Source: CTSoil-075 sp042610375
GTDB lineage: Bacteria > Bacillota > Negativicutes > DSM-13327
NCBI RefSeq assembly: GCF_042610375.1
Contig: NZ_JBGJZL010000001.1
Span: 310,001-374,000 of the forward strand
Direction of reading: 5' to 3'
DNA length: 64,000 bases
Part shown: piece by piece, positions 25,395 through 34,251 of the stretch
How the letters are laid out: each line of letters begins with the position of its first letter
How positions within the stretch are numbered: the first letter of the stretch is position 1
Notes under the pieces: model-generated
What the model saw: the letters and a program-made list of their open reading frames with translations, nothing else
The model's database searches: none
Told to the model about the DNA's origin: nothing
Program-made: the position numbers and the translations under genes

Positions 25395-26387
25395 TTATTT
25401 TTTCAGCCAACTCATCATGCCACGTAATTCTTTACCGACTGTTTCAATTTGATGCTCAGCTTCGCGACGGCGAGTTGCCAAGAATTGCGGACGATTAGCT
25501 TGATTTTCCAAGATCCAATTTCTTGCAAATACACCTGTTTGAATTTCAGTCAATACTTTTTTCATTTCTACTTTTGTTGCATCTGTCACGATACGGTTAC
25601 CAATCATATAGTCACCATATTCAGCTGTATCACTGATCGAATAACGCATTTGGGCCATACCGCCTTCATACATTAAATCTACAATCAATTTCAATTCATG
25701 CAAACATTCAAAATAAGCAATTTCTGGTTGGTAGCCAGCTTCTACTAATGTTTCAAAACCTGCTTTTACTAAAGCTGTCGCACCGCCACAAAGTACTGCT
25801 TGCTCACCGAACAAATCTGTTTCTGTTTCTTCTTGGAAGCTTGTTGTCAATACGCCTGCACGAGTTCCGCCAACACCCCACGCATAAGCAAGGGATAAAG
25901 CCTCTGCTTGGCCACTTGCATCTTGGTATACAGCTTTCAAGCAAGGTACTCCGCCACCTTCAACAAATACACGACGGACTAAATGTCCTGGTCCTTTAGG
26001 CGCAACCATGAATACGTCAGCATCAGCTGGTGGAATGATTTGATTGAAATGTATATTGAATCCATGAGCAAAAGCAAGAGCTGCTCCTGGTTTTAAGTTA
26101 GGTGCAATTTGTTCATTGTAAATTTTAGCTTGTTTTTCATCTGGAAGAAGAATCATGACGATATCAGCCGCTGCTACAGCTTGAGCAACTTCCATAACTT
26201 CTAAACCATCTTTTTGAGCTTTTTCCCAAGACTTACTGCCTTTATATAAACCAACAGTGACTTTCACACCATTATCATGCAAATTCAGGGCATGAGCATG
26301 ACCTTGGCTACCATAACCAATGATGGCCACCGCTTTATCTTTAATTAATTCTACCTTAGCATCTGTGTCATAATACATTTTACTCAT
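25395..26387 (-). CDS. ilvC: Ketol-acid reductoisomerase
   Basis: The 330-residue class I enzyme isomerises and reduces acetolactate or acetohydroxybutyrate. The N-terminal Rossmann domain has IIGYGSQGHAHALNLHDNG; the cofactor loop after it (VGLYKGSKSWEKA) has basic and Ser residues that usually indicate NADPH preference. The catalytic helical domain shows DLFGEQAVLCGG and FECLHELKLIVDLMYEGG with the magnesium-binding acidic residues. It is preceded by ilvN and a 140-base spacer with alternative hairpins, and followed by the palindromic repeat. Confidence 0.97.
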   Translation of the reverse strand: MSKMYYDTDAKVELIKDKAVAIIGYGSQGHAHALNLHDNGVKVTVGLYKGSKSWEKAQKDGLEVMEVAQAVAAADIVMILLPDEKQAKIYNEQIAPNLKPGAALAFAHGFNIHFNQIIPPADADVFMVAPKGPGHLVRRVFVEGGGVPCLKAVYQDASGQAEALSLAYAWGVGGTRAGVLTTSFQEETETDLFGEQAVLCGGATALVKAGFETLVEAGYQPEIAYFECLHELKLIVDLMYEGGMAQMRYSISDTAEYGDYMIGNRIVTDATKVEMKKVLTEIQTGVFARNWILENQANRPQFLATRRREAEHQIETVGKELRGMMSWLKK

Positions 26388-26466
26388 AGTAATAATCTCT
26401 CCTCATATCCATTTAAATTTTTTATTTTAACTGCCCCTGTTTTTGCTACCTTCACCATTCTGCCCC

Positions 26467-26511
26467 AAAAAGCCGATTGGTATGACTCACGATAAGGAGC
26501 GGCTTACCGCT
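26467..26511 (-). promoter_or_regulatory. Possible attenuator in the ilvN-ilvC spacer
   Basis: In the minus-strand transcript, hairpin A (AGCGG-4-CCGCT, 26511-26498) comes first. It shares its 3' arm with hairpin B (AGCCG at 26504-26500 pairing with CGGCT at 26475-26471), which is followed by a five-T run. A and B are mutually exclusive, so A could act as an anti-terminator. On the plus strand A also has a T-run. Short stems make this tentative. Confidence 0.35.
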
Positions 26512-26527
26512 TTTTTAACAACCACAA

Positions 26528-27070
26528 CTAGAGAATCTTCTGGTAATCGCCAAATAAGGCACCAGCTTCATTTTTCTCTTTTTGATAAATACTGTTGCTT
26601 CCTCGTTGTAGACCAACAACACCAGTACGGATCATTTCGAGTATCCCATAAGATGTAAGGGCATGAATCAACGCTTCCGTATTACTTTCGCCACTTGTGA
26701 TTTCAACAATGAGAGCTTCCTCTGATATATCTACAATTTTTGCTCCAAAGGTTTCGGACAATTGCAATACTTCAAGTTGCTCTGCTCTGCTGGCTTTAAC
26801 TTTTATCATGGCCGTATCCCTTACGACCGCAGCATTACCAGGCAAAAATTCCACTGCACGCACTTCAATCAATTTTTCCAATTGCTTAGCAACCTGCGTG
26901 ACCATGGATTCGCTCCCCTTCATAACCGCAGTAATACGAGAATATTCCGGGACATGAGTAGCACCAACTGCCAAACTCTCAATATTAAAACCACGTCTAG
27001 CAAACATCCCAGCCACTCGCACCAACACACCTGGCTGATTAAGCACTAAAATTGATAATGTATGCTCCAC
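26528..27070 (-). CDS. ilvN: Acetolactate synthase, small regulatory subunit
   Basis: The 180-residue protein has an N-terminal ACT domain (about 1-75; LNQPGVLVRVAGMFARRGFNIESLAVG) that binds valine for feedback control, then a conserved C-terminal domain (about 80-160; IKVKASRAEQLEVLQLSETFGAK shortened here to the key part KVKASRAEQ). It starts at GTG 27070 with a GGGGGTGG ribosome site. It is the first gene of the operon ilvN-ilvC-leuB-ilvB; the large subunit is unusually far away at the end of the operon. Confidence 0.95.
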   Translation of the reverse strand: MEHTLSILVLNQPGVLVRVAGMFARRGFNIESLAVGATHVPEYSRITAVMKGSESMVTQVAKQLEKLIEVRAVEFLPGNAAVVRDTAMIKVKASRAEQLEVLQLSETFGAKIVDISEEALIVEITSGESNTEALIHALTSYGILEMIRTGVVGLQRGSNSIYQKEKNEAGALFGDYQKIL

Positions 27071-27210
27071 CGTGATTCCACCCCCTATTCATGATTATCG
27101 TTCTACGACCCCGGCGAAAATTCTATTGTAACGTTGTAACATTTTCAACCTATTCCATTGTACACGAACAAAACCATCTTTTGCAACTACATTCGGTAAC
27201 ATTTTAGGTC

Positions 27211-27240
27211 ATTATACCAATCAAACGCAAATAATTGCAA
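27211..27240 (-). promoter_or_regulatory. Sigma-A promoter of the ilv operon
   Basis: On the minus strand TTGCAA (27235-27240) and TATAAT (27211-27216) are 18 bases apart. This leaves a leader of about 135 bases before ilvN. No T-box specifier or antiterminator sequence was found in the leader. Confidence 0.6.
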
Positions 27241-27273
27241 GATAATTTTACTACTGCATCATTTTTTCAGTAA

Positions 27274-27309
27274 AAAAAAGAAACACTAAATAGTTAGTGC
27301 TTCTTTTTT
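27274..27309 (-). terminator. Terminator after upp
   Basis: Stem GAAGCACTAA pairing with TTAGTGTTTC, continued by A/T tracts on both sides. A T-run of eight follows on the minus strand. Confidence 0.88.
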
Positions 27310-27324
27310 ATGAATCTTTATCTT

Positions 27325-27951
27325 TTACTTTGTACCAAAAATTCGATCACCAGCATCACCAAGGCCTGGAATAATATACCCATGATCATTCAAATATCCA
27401 TCAACGGCTGCCGTATAAATCACTACATCAGGATGCTCTTCATTTACAAGGCGTACACCTTCAGGTGCAGCAACTAAACACATCAGTTTTATGTATTTTA
27501 CCCCTTTACTTTTGAGTAAAGTAATGGCGCTAGCAGCCGAACCGCCAGTGGCAAGCATCGGATCAATCAAGATAAAATGCCGTTCCGCTACATCATTTGG
27601 AAGTTTACAGTAATATTCTACAGGCAGCAATGTTTCAGGATCACGGTATAAACCAATATGTCCAACTTTTGCTGTTGGAATGATTCGAATGATACCGTTG
27701 ACCATCCCAAGTCCCGCCCGTAAAATCGGCACAATTCCTAATTTTTCACCTGCTAATACATTACATTTCGCTTTAACCAGAGGCGTTTCAATTTCAACCT
27801 CCATAAGAGGTAAGTCACGAGTAATCTCAAATGCCATCAGCATGGAAATTTCCTCTAATAATTCACGAAATTCTTTTGTACCTGTATTCACATCACGGAT
27901 GATGGATAGTTTATGTTGAATTAAAGGATGATCAATCACTTTTATTTCCAC
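27325..27951 (-). CDS. upp: Uracil phosphoribosyltransferase
   Basis: The 208-residue enzyme salvages uracil with PRPP to form UMP. The PRPP loop is the segment LIDPMLATGGSAASAI near residue 125, preceded by VPILRAGLGMVNG. The C-terminal uracil-recognition region GYIIPGLGDAGDRIFGTK is intact. Length is normal. It lies 43 bases after glyA and ends the block rpiB-ywlG-glyA-upp, with a strong terminator next. Confidence 0.97.
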   Translation of the reverse strand: MEIKVIDHPLIQHKLSIIRDVNTGTKEFRELLEEISMLMAFEITRDLPLMEVEIETPLVKAKCNVLAGEKLGIVPILRAGLGMVNGIIRIIPTAKVGHIGLYRDPETLLPVEYYCKLPNDVAERHFILIDPMLATGGSAASAITLLKSKGVKYIKLMCLVAAPEGVRLVNEEHPDVVIYTAAVDGYLNDHGYIIPGLGDAGDRIFGTK

Positions 27952-27994
27952 GATATGATCAACTGCCTTTCTTTACTGCTTTAAAATCGATGGC

Positions 27995-29230
27995 TCAAGC
28001 GTATAAAGGATGTTTTTTGCATAAATCCGCAATCATGTTAACGGCCTGCTCTTGAACCTCACTATCCGTTGGATGATTGAGAACCATTCCAATAATATCA
28101 CCGACAATCTCCATATCAGCATCCTTCATTCCACGACTGGTAAGAGCTGCCGTCCCAAGACGAATACCACTTGTAACAAATGGACTTGCCGGATCGAAAG
28201 GAATGGAATTTTTATTAACTGTCACACCTATTTTATCGAGTAGTTTTTCAGCATCTTTACCCGTAATATTTTGCGAACGTAAATCCACTAAGATCAGATG
28301 ATTATCTGTACCACCTGAGACTAAGGTAAAGCCATTTTTCACTAATTGTTTTGCAAGAGTATCAGCATTTTTTACAATTTGCTTTTGATACATCGCAAAT
28401 TCCTCTGTAAGAGCTTCTTTGAAAGATACAGCTTTCGCAGCAATCACATGCATTAATGGACCGCCTTGCATACCAGGAAAAACGGCTTTATCAACAATAG
28501 GAGCCAGCTCAGCGCGACACATAATGACGCCACCGCGAGGTCCACGCAGCGTTTTATGAGTCGTTGTTGTAACAATATCAGCATGTTCAATTGGAGAAGG
28601 ATGAAGACCTGCTGCTACAAGCCCTGCAATATGAGCCATATCAACCATAAATAAAGCTCCAACTTCTCGAGCGATTTCACCCATGCGGGCAAAATCAATT
28701 ATGCGCGGATAAGCACTCGCACCAGCTACAATCATTTTAGGACGATGCTCTCTTGCCAGTCTAGCAACTTCATCATAATTGATCAAATGAGTCTTTTCAT
28801 CTACACCATAAGGCACAATATTAAATAATTTACCTGATACATTGACAGGGCTACCATGAGTCAAATGTCCGCCATGAGCCAAGTTCATGCCAAGGATGGT
28901 ATCGCCTGGTTTTAAAAAGGCAAAATAAACTGCAGTATTGGCTTGAGCACCTGAATGCGGCTGTACATTCGCATGCTCAGCACCAAAAATCTTTTTCACA
29001 CGGTCAATCGCAAGTTGCTCAACAACATCTACATGCTCACAACCACCATAATAACGACGTCCTGGATAACCTTCTGCATACTTATTCGTCAAAACAGATC
29101 CTTGCGCTTCCATAACAGCTTCACTGACAAAGTTTTCAGATGCAATTAACTCCAATTTATTTTGCTGTCTGTGCAGTTCTAGTTTAATCGCTTCAGCGAT
29201 TTCCGGATCAAAATTAGCAAGTTTAGTCAT
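27995..29230 (-). CDS. glyA: Serine hydroxymethyltransferase
   Basis: The 411-residue PLP enzyme converts serine and tetrahydrofolate to glycine and methylene-tetrahydrofolate. The PLP lysine is in VTTTTHKTLRGPRGG near residue 225. LIASENFVSEAV at the N-terminus and the substrate region GGTDNHLILVDLRS are conserved. Order ywlG-glyA-upp is as in B. subtilis. The start has GGAGGAAATCAT upstream. Confidence 0.98.
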   Translation of the reverse strand: MTKLANFDPEIAEAIKLELHRQQNKLELIASENFVSEAVMEAQGSVLTNKYAEGYPGRRYYGGCEHVDVVEQLAIDRVKKIFGAEHANVQPHSGAQANTAVYFAFLKPGDTILGMNLAHGGHLTHGSPVNVSGKLFNIVPYGVDEKTHLINYDEVARLAREHRPKMIVAGASAYPRIIDFARMGEIAREVGALFMVDMAHIAGLVAAGLHPSPIEHADIVTTTTHKTLRGPRGGVIMCRAELAPIVDKAVFPGMQGGPLMHVIAAKAVSFKEALTEEFAMYQKQIVKNADTLAKQLVKNGFTLVSGGTDNHLILVDLRSQNITGKDAEKLLDKIGVTVNKNSIPFDPASPFVTSGIRLGTAALTSRGMKDADMEIVGDIIGMVLNHPTDSEVQEQAVNMIADLCKKHPLYA

Positions 29231-29253
29231 GTATGATTTCCTCCATATACCTT

Positions 29254-29805
29254 TTAATTATTATATACAGCCCGCGGTCCACCAATGAGTTTAGGCCGAG
29301 TACGAGCTGCTATCACAAATGCTTGTCCAATCATTTTGTGCGTTAAACGCAAGGGTACAGCCACAGCTTTAAGATGCATGCCAATCATCGTGCCACCAAT
29401 ATCGAGCCCAGCATGTGCGCAGATATTCTCTACAACGACAGGTTGATTGAAATCACTCATTGCTTGGGCACCTAGAGCACCACCTGCTTTTGGAATCGGC
29501 ACGACCATCACTTGGTCCAAATGATAAGTACGAGCGGCTTCCTCTTCAATCACCAAAGCTCGATTTAAGTGTTCACAACACTGTACAGCTAGATATATAT
29601 CATTTTGACTACATACCTGTCGCAAGCTATCTAAAATAACCTCAGCTACACTCGTAGAGCCTGCTGAACCAATCGTAGCACCAATGACTTCACTTGTACT
29701 ACATCCTACAACGAGAATCTGACCCGGACTCATTTTGGCCATCTCCAATAATTCCGTTGCGATATGGGTTGTTTGATTTTTTAGCAAGGTCAGGTCAACA
29801 TTCAT
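29254..29805 (-). CDS. ywlG: YwlG/DUF436 family protein
   Basis: The 183-residue protein matches the conserved TIGR01440/DUF436 family (YwlG). Visible features are GQILVVGCSTSEVIGATIGS near residue 30, the QCCEHLNRALVIE segment near residue 73, and VPIPKAGGALGAQAMS. The function is not established in the family. The Cys-containing conserved segments suggest a small-molecule enzyme or binding role, which is speculative. It lies between rpiB and glyA as in B. subtilis, with short gaps on both sides. Confidence 0.9.
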   Translation of the reverse strand: MNVDLTLLKNQTTHIATELLEMAKMSPGQILVVGCSTSEVIGATIGSAGSTSVAEVILDSLRQVCSQNDIYLAVQCCEHLNRALVIEEEAARTYHLDQVMVVPIPKAGGALGAQAMSDFNQPVVVENICAHAGLDIGGTMIGMHLKAVAVPLRLTHKMIGQAFVIAARTRPKLIGGPRAVYNN

Positions 29806-29817
29806 CAGATTACCTCC

Positions 29818-30255
29818 TTATGCTTCAAGCTGGGAGATTTTATCTACTCTGCGCCCATGACGACCGCCAGCAAATTCAGTTTCTAACCAAGTTGAAACAA
29901 TCATGCAAGCCAAACCTGGGCCAATGACTCTCTCGCCCATTGTTAAAATATTGGCATCATTATGTTCTCTTGACATTTGGGCCGAAAATACATCATGACA
30001 AAGAGCAGCACGAATACCTTTTATTTTATTGGCCGCAATACTCACACCAATGCCTGTCCCACAAATAATAATGCCACGGGTGCATTCCTTGTTCACGACT
30101 GCTTGTGCGACTTTTTGAGCAATTTCAGGATAGTCGATTGATTCTGCCGAATAGGTACCAAAATCCTGAAACTGGATATTTTGTTCAGTAAACATTTTTT
30201 TTATTTCTTCTTTTAAATTAAAACCACCATGGTCACTACCAATTGCAATTAACAT
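29818..30255 (-). CDS. rpiB: Ribose-5-phosphate isomerase B
   Basis: The 145-residue sugar-phosphate isomerase of the LacAB/RpiB family interconverts ribose-5-phosphate and ribulose-5-phosphate. It shows GSDHGGFNLK at the N-terminus, the catalytic Cys in GIIICGTGIGVSIAANK, and the HNDANILTMGER loop. Length is standard. It is the first gene of the operon rpiB-ywlG-glyA-upp and has a sigma-H-like element about 40 bases upstream of its ATG. AGGAT precedes the start. Confidence 0.96.
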   Translation of the reverse strand: MLIAIGSDHGGFNLKEEIKKMFTEQNIQFQDFGTYSAESIDYPEIAQKVAQAVVNKECTRGIIICGTGIGVSIAANKIKGIRAALCHDVFSAQMSREHNDANILTMGERVIGPGLACMIVSTWLETEFAGGRHGRRVDKISQLEA

Positions 30256-30295
30256 CTTTATCCTCCAACTACTTTATTGGTTATTTATTGGTCAT

Positions 30296-30323
30296 TTTTC
30301 GCTATTTAATTCTCTTTTCCTGC
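30296..30323 (-). promoter_or_regulatory. Sigma-H-like promoter of rpiB-ywlG-glyA-upp
   Basis: On the minus strand GCAGGAA (30317-30323) and CGAAAA (30296-30301) stand 15 bases apart, identical in words and spacing to the sites before the atp operon and glmU. The leader to rpiB would be about 35 bases. Confidence 0.55.
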
Positions 30324-30461
30324 AAAAACTATAATTTTCCTAATGAAATTCCACTATTTTTTTATCATTTTTACAATTAATAACAAAAAGTCCCTTATTA
30401 GAATGACATTCTTCTTTTTCTCCGTCAGCAACGGACAGACGACCGCCTCACTCAGCCACAA

Positions 30462-31058
30462 TTACATCATACTCCAAAATAGATGCAATCCTAAGAAAAT
30501 GAGTACAATTCCTCCCATCAGTTCAGCACGCTTACCAATATAACGACCAGCACGATGCCCTAATGTTAGACCTAGCACAGCAATCACAAAAATGACAATT
30601 CCTAATATAAAACTTAATTTAACCAAATTTACATCAAGCATCCCCATGCTAAAACCAGCAGCTAACGCATCAATACTGACACTTGTCGCCAATAACAACA
30701 GGGAAACGCCCTGCAAAGGATGAGGTTTATTTTCATCAGGCTGGGAATCAGCCAAATTTTCTTTAATCATATGTATACCCAAACCAGTTAATACAAGGGC
30801 TCCTAATACATTAGCCCAATTTTGCATCGCCATCATAGGGTATTGAACATGATCAACCCCCACCTGCTCAACGACTGCCCCAAGAAAATGCCCTATATTA
30901 TAACCTGCTAAGATAAGTACAATATGAAATATTGAAAAGGTAATCGCTGCGCGAAAAACAAGGGAAAATCTCATGGGATTCATACCAATGGGAATGGCCA
31001 CTGAAAATAAATCTGTCCCTAAAGCGATACTTAAAACCACTAATTCCATATTACTCAC
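30462..31058 (-). CDS. mntP: MntP-family manganese efflux pump
   Basis: The protein of about 198 residues has six membrane helices and the two repeats typical of MntP, with membrane aspartates in LGTDLFSVAIPIGMN and SVSIDALAAGFSMGM. It exports manganese. I prefer GTG 31058 because GGAGG lies seven bases before it; an ATG seven codons upstream would include the ribosome site in the coding part. In B. subtilis the homologue (ywlD) is also near ywlC and rpiB. No yybP-ykoY riboswitch is present between it and ywlC. Confidence 0.88.
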   Translation of the reverse strand: MSNMELVVLSIALGTDLFSVAIPIGMNPMRFSLVFRAAITFSIFHIVLILAGYNIGHFLGAVVEQVGVDHVQYPMMAMQNWANVLGALVLTGLGIHMIKENLADSQPDENKPHPLQGVSLLLLATSVSIDALAAGFSMGMLDVNLVKLSFILGIVIFVIAVLGLTLGHRAGRYIGKRAELMGGIVLIFLGLHLFWSMM

Positions 31059-31106
31059 TACCCCACCTCCACAGCTCATATATATGTGGAGAGAATAGGA
31101 GATATG

Positions 31107-32156
31107 TTAAACTTTGATAATTTTATAGCCACTTGCCTTACGCAAGCGATTCATGACAGCGAGTCCCAAACCTTGTTCATCAATGCCTTCGGCATAAATG
31201 ACATCAACCGAATAATCATCAAAACTACGTAGGGCTGTATATAAATTCGCAGCAATTTCAGCGGTTTGCCCACGTTGGCCGTAGATAGCCACAATAAGAT
31301 TTTCAGGCAGACGTTGAGCGGTCTCTGCAGAAACAATCGCACCGACTGTTTTGCCCATCTCTAATGCTCTTTGGATCTCTTCTAACATAAAGTCCTCAAT
31401 CCTAGAATATCTACCTTCAAATAAGACCATGGGAGCGCTAGGAGCATAATGAGTATATTTCATACCTGGCGACTTTGGCGCACACTCTACGCTACCACCG
31501 AGAGTAGGGTCAATTTCAATTTCTCCTAAAGTTTCTATGAGCATTTCCACGGTAATTCCACCAGGTCTCAGTAAGGTGGGTACAGGAGTCGTGCAATCTA
31601 CAACTGTTGACTCCACGCCAATATAACAATCCCCCCCGTCAACCACTCCATCAATACGTCCTTCAAGATCAGAGAGAACCGCTTGGGCACTGGTTGGACT
31701 TGGGCGTCCTGAAGTATTGGCACTGGGCGCAGCAATAGGTACACCAGCTAAAGAAATCAGCTGACGAGCTACTTTACTCCCAGGCAAACGTACAGCAACA
31801 GTATCGAGACCTCCTGAGATAATATCAGGCACAAGCCTAGACCTCTCAAGTACTACTGTAAGAGGTCCAGGCCAATATGTATCCATTAATACTTGGGCGT
31901 TTGCTGGAATACTAGTAACGAGCGGCACTAATTCCTCTTGATTTGCAATATGTAAAATCAAAGGATTATCAGAAGGTCTGCCCTTAGCTTTATAAATTTT
32001 CGCAACTGCTTCGCTATCAAGGCCATTCGCTCCTAGCCCATATACGGTTTCTGTAGGAAAAGCTACTAAGCCACCTTGTTTCAGTAGTCTAGCAGCTTCT
32101 TCCATCATTTTTAGATCAGGTTCATCTTTATCCACAACGAAATATTTCGTTTGCAT
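31107..32156 (-). CDS. ywlC: Threonylcarbamoyl-AMP synthase (Sua5/YwlC)
   Basis: The 349-residue protein has an N-terminal YrdC domain (about 10-210; GLVAFPTETVYGLGANG, KGRPSDNPLILHI, APSANTSGRPSPT) and the C-terminal Sua5 extension (about 230-345; KSPGMKYTHYAP). It makes threonylcarbamoyl-AMP for the t6A37 modification of tRNA. The linking region with GMKYTHYAP is characteristic of the long Sua5 type. It lies between prmC and mntP. Confidence 0.96.
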   Translation of the reverse strand: MQTKYFVVDKDEPDLKMMEEAARLLKQGGLVAFPTETVYGLGANGLDSEAVAKIYKAKGRPSDNPLILHIANQEELVPLVTSIPANAQVLMDTYWPGPLTVVLERSRLVPDIISGGLDTVAVRLPGSKVARQLISLAGVPIAAPSANTSGRPSPTSAQAVLSDLEGRIDGVVDGGDCYIGVESTVVDCTTPVPTLLRPGGITVEMLIETLGEIEIDPTLGGSVECAPKSPGMKYTHYAPSAPMVLFEGRYSRIEDFMLEEIQRALEMGKTVGAIVSAETAQRLPENLIVAIYGQRGQTAEIAANLYTALRSFDDYSVDVIYAEGIDEQGLGLAVMNRLRKASGYKIIKV

Positions 32157-32216
32157 AGTTAATCCTCACTTTGTAACTCAATCCGTTGAATTAAGCATTA
32201 TTGTTGACAACACTCT

Positions 32217-33083
32217 TTACTTTTGAGTCAATACAACAACTCTTTCAATCCCGCCATAATCCTTCACAATCTCACTGACAGTGAAAAAACCACCTTCTTC
32301 AGCAAGATTTGCAACTTGCTCTGCCTGTCCAATCCCAACTTCCAGCGCAATAAAACCACCAGTTGCCAAATAAGTTGGTCCTTCATGAATGATACGTCGA
32401 TAAAAATCAAGCCCGTCCTTACCACCGACTAAAGCCAAATTAGGTTCTTGTCTAACTTCAGGAGTCAAACTTACCATATCATCTTCTGGAATGTAGGGCG
32501 GATTGGATAAAATAGCATGAAAGATTTGCCCCTTCACAGGAGCAAATAGATCTCCCTGGCAGAAAGTAAGGCGCTCAGTCACTCCATGTTTTTCAGCATT
32601 GCCTCTTGCAACCATGATAGCTTCTGGAGAAATATCAACAGTAACAGCCTTAGCCGACTGTAAGTTTGCTAGCATGCTGATGCAAATTGCGCCGCTTCCT
32701 GTCCCAAGGTCTAATAGTTGAGGACTGTCAACTGTTGCTAACATTTTCAGCGCCGTCTCCACTAAAATCTCCGTGTCAGGTCTTGGAATCAAGACAGCAG
32801 GCGTGACTTCAAAATCTAGTCCCATAAACTCTCTTATACCTGTAATATAGGCTACAGGCAAACGAGCAGCTCGCTTTTTGACAGCTGCACGAAAAGCTGC
32901 TAATTCTCCACTTTCTAAGGGTTGATCAAAATGTACATATAAATAGATACGATCTTTTCTTAAAATATGGGAAAGCAGTACTTCGGCATCAAGACGTGGA
33001 TTTTCCACGCCTTTTTCACCGAAGTACTGCCGAGTCCAATTTAAAATTGTATCAATTCGCCACACTTCTTTATTGTTTTTCAT
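32217..33083 (-). CDS. prmC: Release-factor glutamine methyltransferase
   Basis: The enzyme of 288 residues methylates the glutamine of the GGQ motif in RF1 and RF2. It has an N-terminal helical domain, the SAM motif LLDLGTGSGAICISM, and the substrate-glutamine motif SNPPYIP. ATG 33083 lies one base after the prfA stop, which suggests coupling; upstream in-frame starts would lie within prfA. The prfA-prmC pairing is the classical substrate-enzyme arrangement. Confidence 0.95.
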   Translation of the reverse strand: MKNNKEVWRIDTILNWTRQYFGEKGVENPRLDAEVLLSHILRKDRIYLYVHFDQPLESGELAAFRAAVKKRAARLPVAYITGIREFMGLDFEVTPAVLIPRPDTEILVETALKMLATVDSPQLLDLGTGSGAICISMLANLQSAKAVTVDISPEAIMVARGNAEKHGVTERLTFCQGDLFAPVKGQIFHAILSNPPYIPEDDMVSLTPEVRQEPNLALVGGKDGLDFYRRIIHEGPTYLATGGFIALEVGIGQAEQVANLAEEGGFFTVSEIVKDYGGIERVVVLTQK

Positions 33084-33084
33084 C

Positions 33085-34152
33085 TTAGTCAACCTGCTGC
33101 ATACGTTTACTTTGATTTGTAGCAATCAAAGCATTAATAATTTCATCGAGATCGCCATTGAGTACAAAATCCAGTTTATGCAAGGTTAAACCAATGCGAT
33201 GATCAGTCACACGTCCTTGAGGGAAATTGTAGGTGCGAATTCGTTCACTACGATCACCTGTCCCGACCTGACTTTTGCGTTCTTCAGCTTGCTCAGCTTG
33301 CTGTGCTTCTTGTGCCATTTCTAACACCTTAGATCTCAAAACGCGCATACACTTGTCTTTATTCTTCATTTGGGATTTTTCATCTTGGCATTGAACAACA
33401 ATCCCTGTAGGTAAATGAACAATTCTGACTGCTGACTCGGTTTTATTAACATGCTGTCCGCCAGCACCACTCGCACAATAAGTGTCAATCCTAAGATCAT
33501 TTTGATTAATCACTACATCGACTTCTTCTGCTTCAACAAGTACAGCAACAGTCACCGTAGAGGTATGGATTCGTCCGCTTGATTCAGTGGTCGGTACACG
33601 TTGTACACGATGAACACCACTCTCATATTTCAAGCGGCTATAAGCACCATCACCATCAATTACAAAGACAACTTCTTTAAAACCTCCTGAATCAGGAGCA
33701 TTGGCATCAAGTAATTCTGTACGCCAACCATGGTCATCAGCATAACGAGTATACATACGAAATAAATCCCCAGCAAATAAGGCAGCTTCATCACCACCTG
33801 CTCCACCACGAATCTCAACAATCACACTTTTTTCATCATTAGGATCTTTGGGTAATAACAAGATCCGCAATTCTTCATTAATAATTTCAGCTTTCGCTTT
33901 TAGTTCTGATAACTCAGCCGTAACCATTTGCCGAAAGTCATTTTCTAGCTTCTCACCAAGCATTTCAAGAGCATCTGCAATACCTTGGTTGACTTCTTTT
34001 TGCTCACGAAATTTGGCTACGATCGGTGTTAATTTCGAATGAGCTTTCGTATGTTTTTGCCATTCTACCATATTCGCCAGAACAGAAGGATCACTAATGA
34101 GATTTTCTAGCTCAGTATGTCTATCTTCAATGGCTTGTAATTTATCGAGCAT
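33085..34152 (-). CDS. prfA: Peptide chain release factor 1
   Basis: The 355-residue protein terminates translation at UAA and UAG. The peptidyl-hydrolysis motif GGQ is in ASGAGGQHVNKTES, and the stop-codon-reading PxT motif is PTT in RVPTTESSGRIH, as in RF1 rather than RF2. The N-terminal helical domain and the GGAGGDEAALFAGDLFRMY segment are standard. ATG 34152 is preceded by AGAGGAG at a good distance; the frame is open 14 codons upstream without family similarity. Confidence 0.97.
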   Translation of the reverse strand: MLDKLQAIEDRHTELENLISDPSVLANMVEWQKHTKAHSKLTPIVAKFREQKEVNQGIADALEMLGEKLENDFRQMVTAELSELKAKAEIINEELRILLLPKDPNDEKSVIVEIRGGAGGDEAALFAGDLFRMYTRYADDHGWRTELLDANAPDSGGFKEVVFVIDGDGAYSRLKYESGVHRVQRVPTTESSGRIHTSTVTVAVLVEAEEVDVVINQNDLRIDTYCASGAGGQHVNKTESAVRIVHLPTGIVVQCQDEKSQMKNKDKCMRVLRSKVLEMAQEAQQAEQAEERKSQVGTGDRSERIRTYNFPQGRVTDHRIGLTLHKLDFVLNGDLDEIINALIATNQSKRMQQVD

Positions 34153-34180
34153 GATTATTACTCCTCTAAAAGAGTCTGTC

Positions 34181-34226
34181 AGAAAAAGGTTCATATAGCA
34201 CCTGTCTTATCTATGAACCTTTTTCT
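34181..34226 (-). terminator. Terminator between the yqhQ-like gene and prfA
   Basis: Arms AGAAAAAGGTTCATA (34181-34195) and the complementary ATGAACCTTTTTCT (to 34226) form a long stem; T-rich on the minus strand. Confidence 0.75.
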
Positions 34227-34251
34227 TCAGCCTCTAACATTTTGTTTATTT

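Noticed and set aside
27071..27273. T-box riboswitch before the ilv operon
   Set aside because: No TGGNACCGCG-type antiterminator or specifier loop is present on the coding strand; only a promoter and a short leader are seen.
31059..31106. yybP-ykoY manganese riboswitch before mntP
   Set aside because: The gap is under 50 bases, too short for the aptamer, and the gene follows ywlC closely. The terC gene likewise follows the AIM24-like gene by 24 bases.
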